From Methylomicrobium sp. (GTDB taxonomy: Bacteria; Pseudomonadota; Gammaproteobacteria; Methylococcales; Methylomonadaceae): DNA of 5,762 nucleotides. The notes beneath the pieces are model-generated. The model saw nothing but the letters and a program-made list of their open reading frames with translations. It did no database searches and was not told the DNA's origin. Below, piece by piece: positions 5,735-5,762 of this stretch (position 1 is the first letter of the stretch; every line of letters starts with the position of its first letter). The position numbers and the translations under genes are program-made. The DNA lies in NCBI GenBank assembly GCA_007135635.1, contig SLIO01000161.1, forward strand, positions 1 to 5,762, written 5' to 3'.

Positions 5735-5762
5735 CGACTGTTTCATGGTAACGCCATGCGAC
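5735..5762. repeat. Terminal direct repeat, right copy (28 bp)
   Basis: This is identical to positions 1-28. The bases just before it diverge in meaning only because nothing precedes position 1. AAACAG (5729-5734) together with CTGTTT (5738-5743) forms a hairpin that reaches into the repeat, and CATGG-taacg-CCATG lies within it. The repeat is cut off by the window end. Confidence 0.9.

Noticed and set aside
1..5762. Autonomous plasmid
   Set aside because: Despite identical ends, no replication initiator, partition, mobilisation gene or iteron array is visible.

Overview
The window suggests a gammaproteobacterial (type I) methanotroph or a close methylotrophic relative. It carries four intact genes for the glyoxylate-forming arm of the serine cycle of one-carbon assimilation: serine-glyoxylate aminotransferase (sgaA), malyl-CoA lyase (mcl) and the two subunits of malate-CoA ligase/malate thiokinase (mtkA, mtkB). 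The taxonomic call is an inference from gene content, intermediate base composition and the dense palindromic intergenic repeats. There is no rRNA or other marker gene here.

Layout: positions 1-91 hold a repeat-element end. At 111-146 is an intrinsic terminator serving sgaA, which lies on the minus strand at 173-1336. A 668-bp divergent intergenic region follows. It contains the sgaA leader, with a 20-bp tandem duplication and small palindromes, a 30-bp perfect REP-like palindrome, a 161-bp MITE-like inverted-repeat element, and a near-consensus sigma70 promoter at 1883-1910 for the plus-strand genes. The plus-strand operon mcl (2005-2955), mtkA (3030-4211) and mtkB (4222-5112) comes next, with a strong terminator-like hairpin between mcl and mtkA. 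From 5113 to the end there is no credible gene. That stretch is packed with unrelated palindromic repeats and ends in a second copy of the left-edge repeat.

How the genes work together: MtkAB converts malate, CoA and ATP to malyl-CoA. Mcl cleaves malyl-CoA to acetyl-CoA and glyoxylate. SgaA transaminates glyoxylate with serine, giving glycine and hydroxypyruvate. The other usual serine-cycle genes (hydroxypyruvate reductase, mtdA, fch, ppc, glycerate kinase) are not in this window.

The most unusual structural observation is at the edges. The first 28 and last 28 bases are identical, and just inside them lie the two halves of an inverted-repeat element. Either the sequence is a 5,734-bp circle, or the locus sits between two same-orientation copies of a MITE-like repeat, each cut at the window edge. 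No replication, recombination or transposase gene is present, so the second reading is preferred. I see no evidence of a novel enzymatic, defence or mobile system. The points of interest are regulatory and structural.
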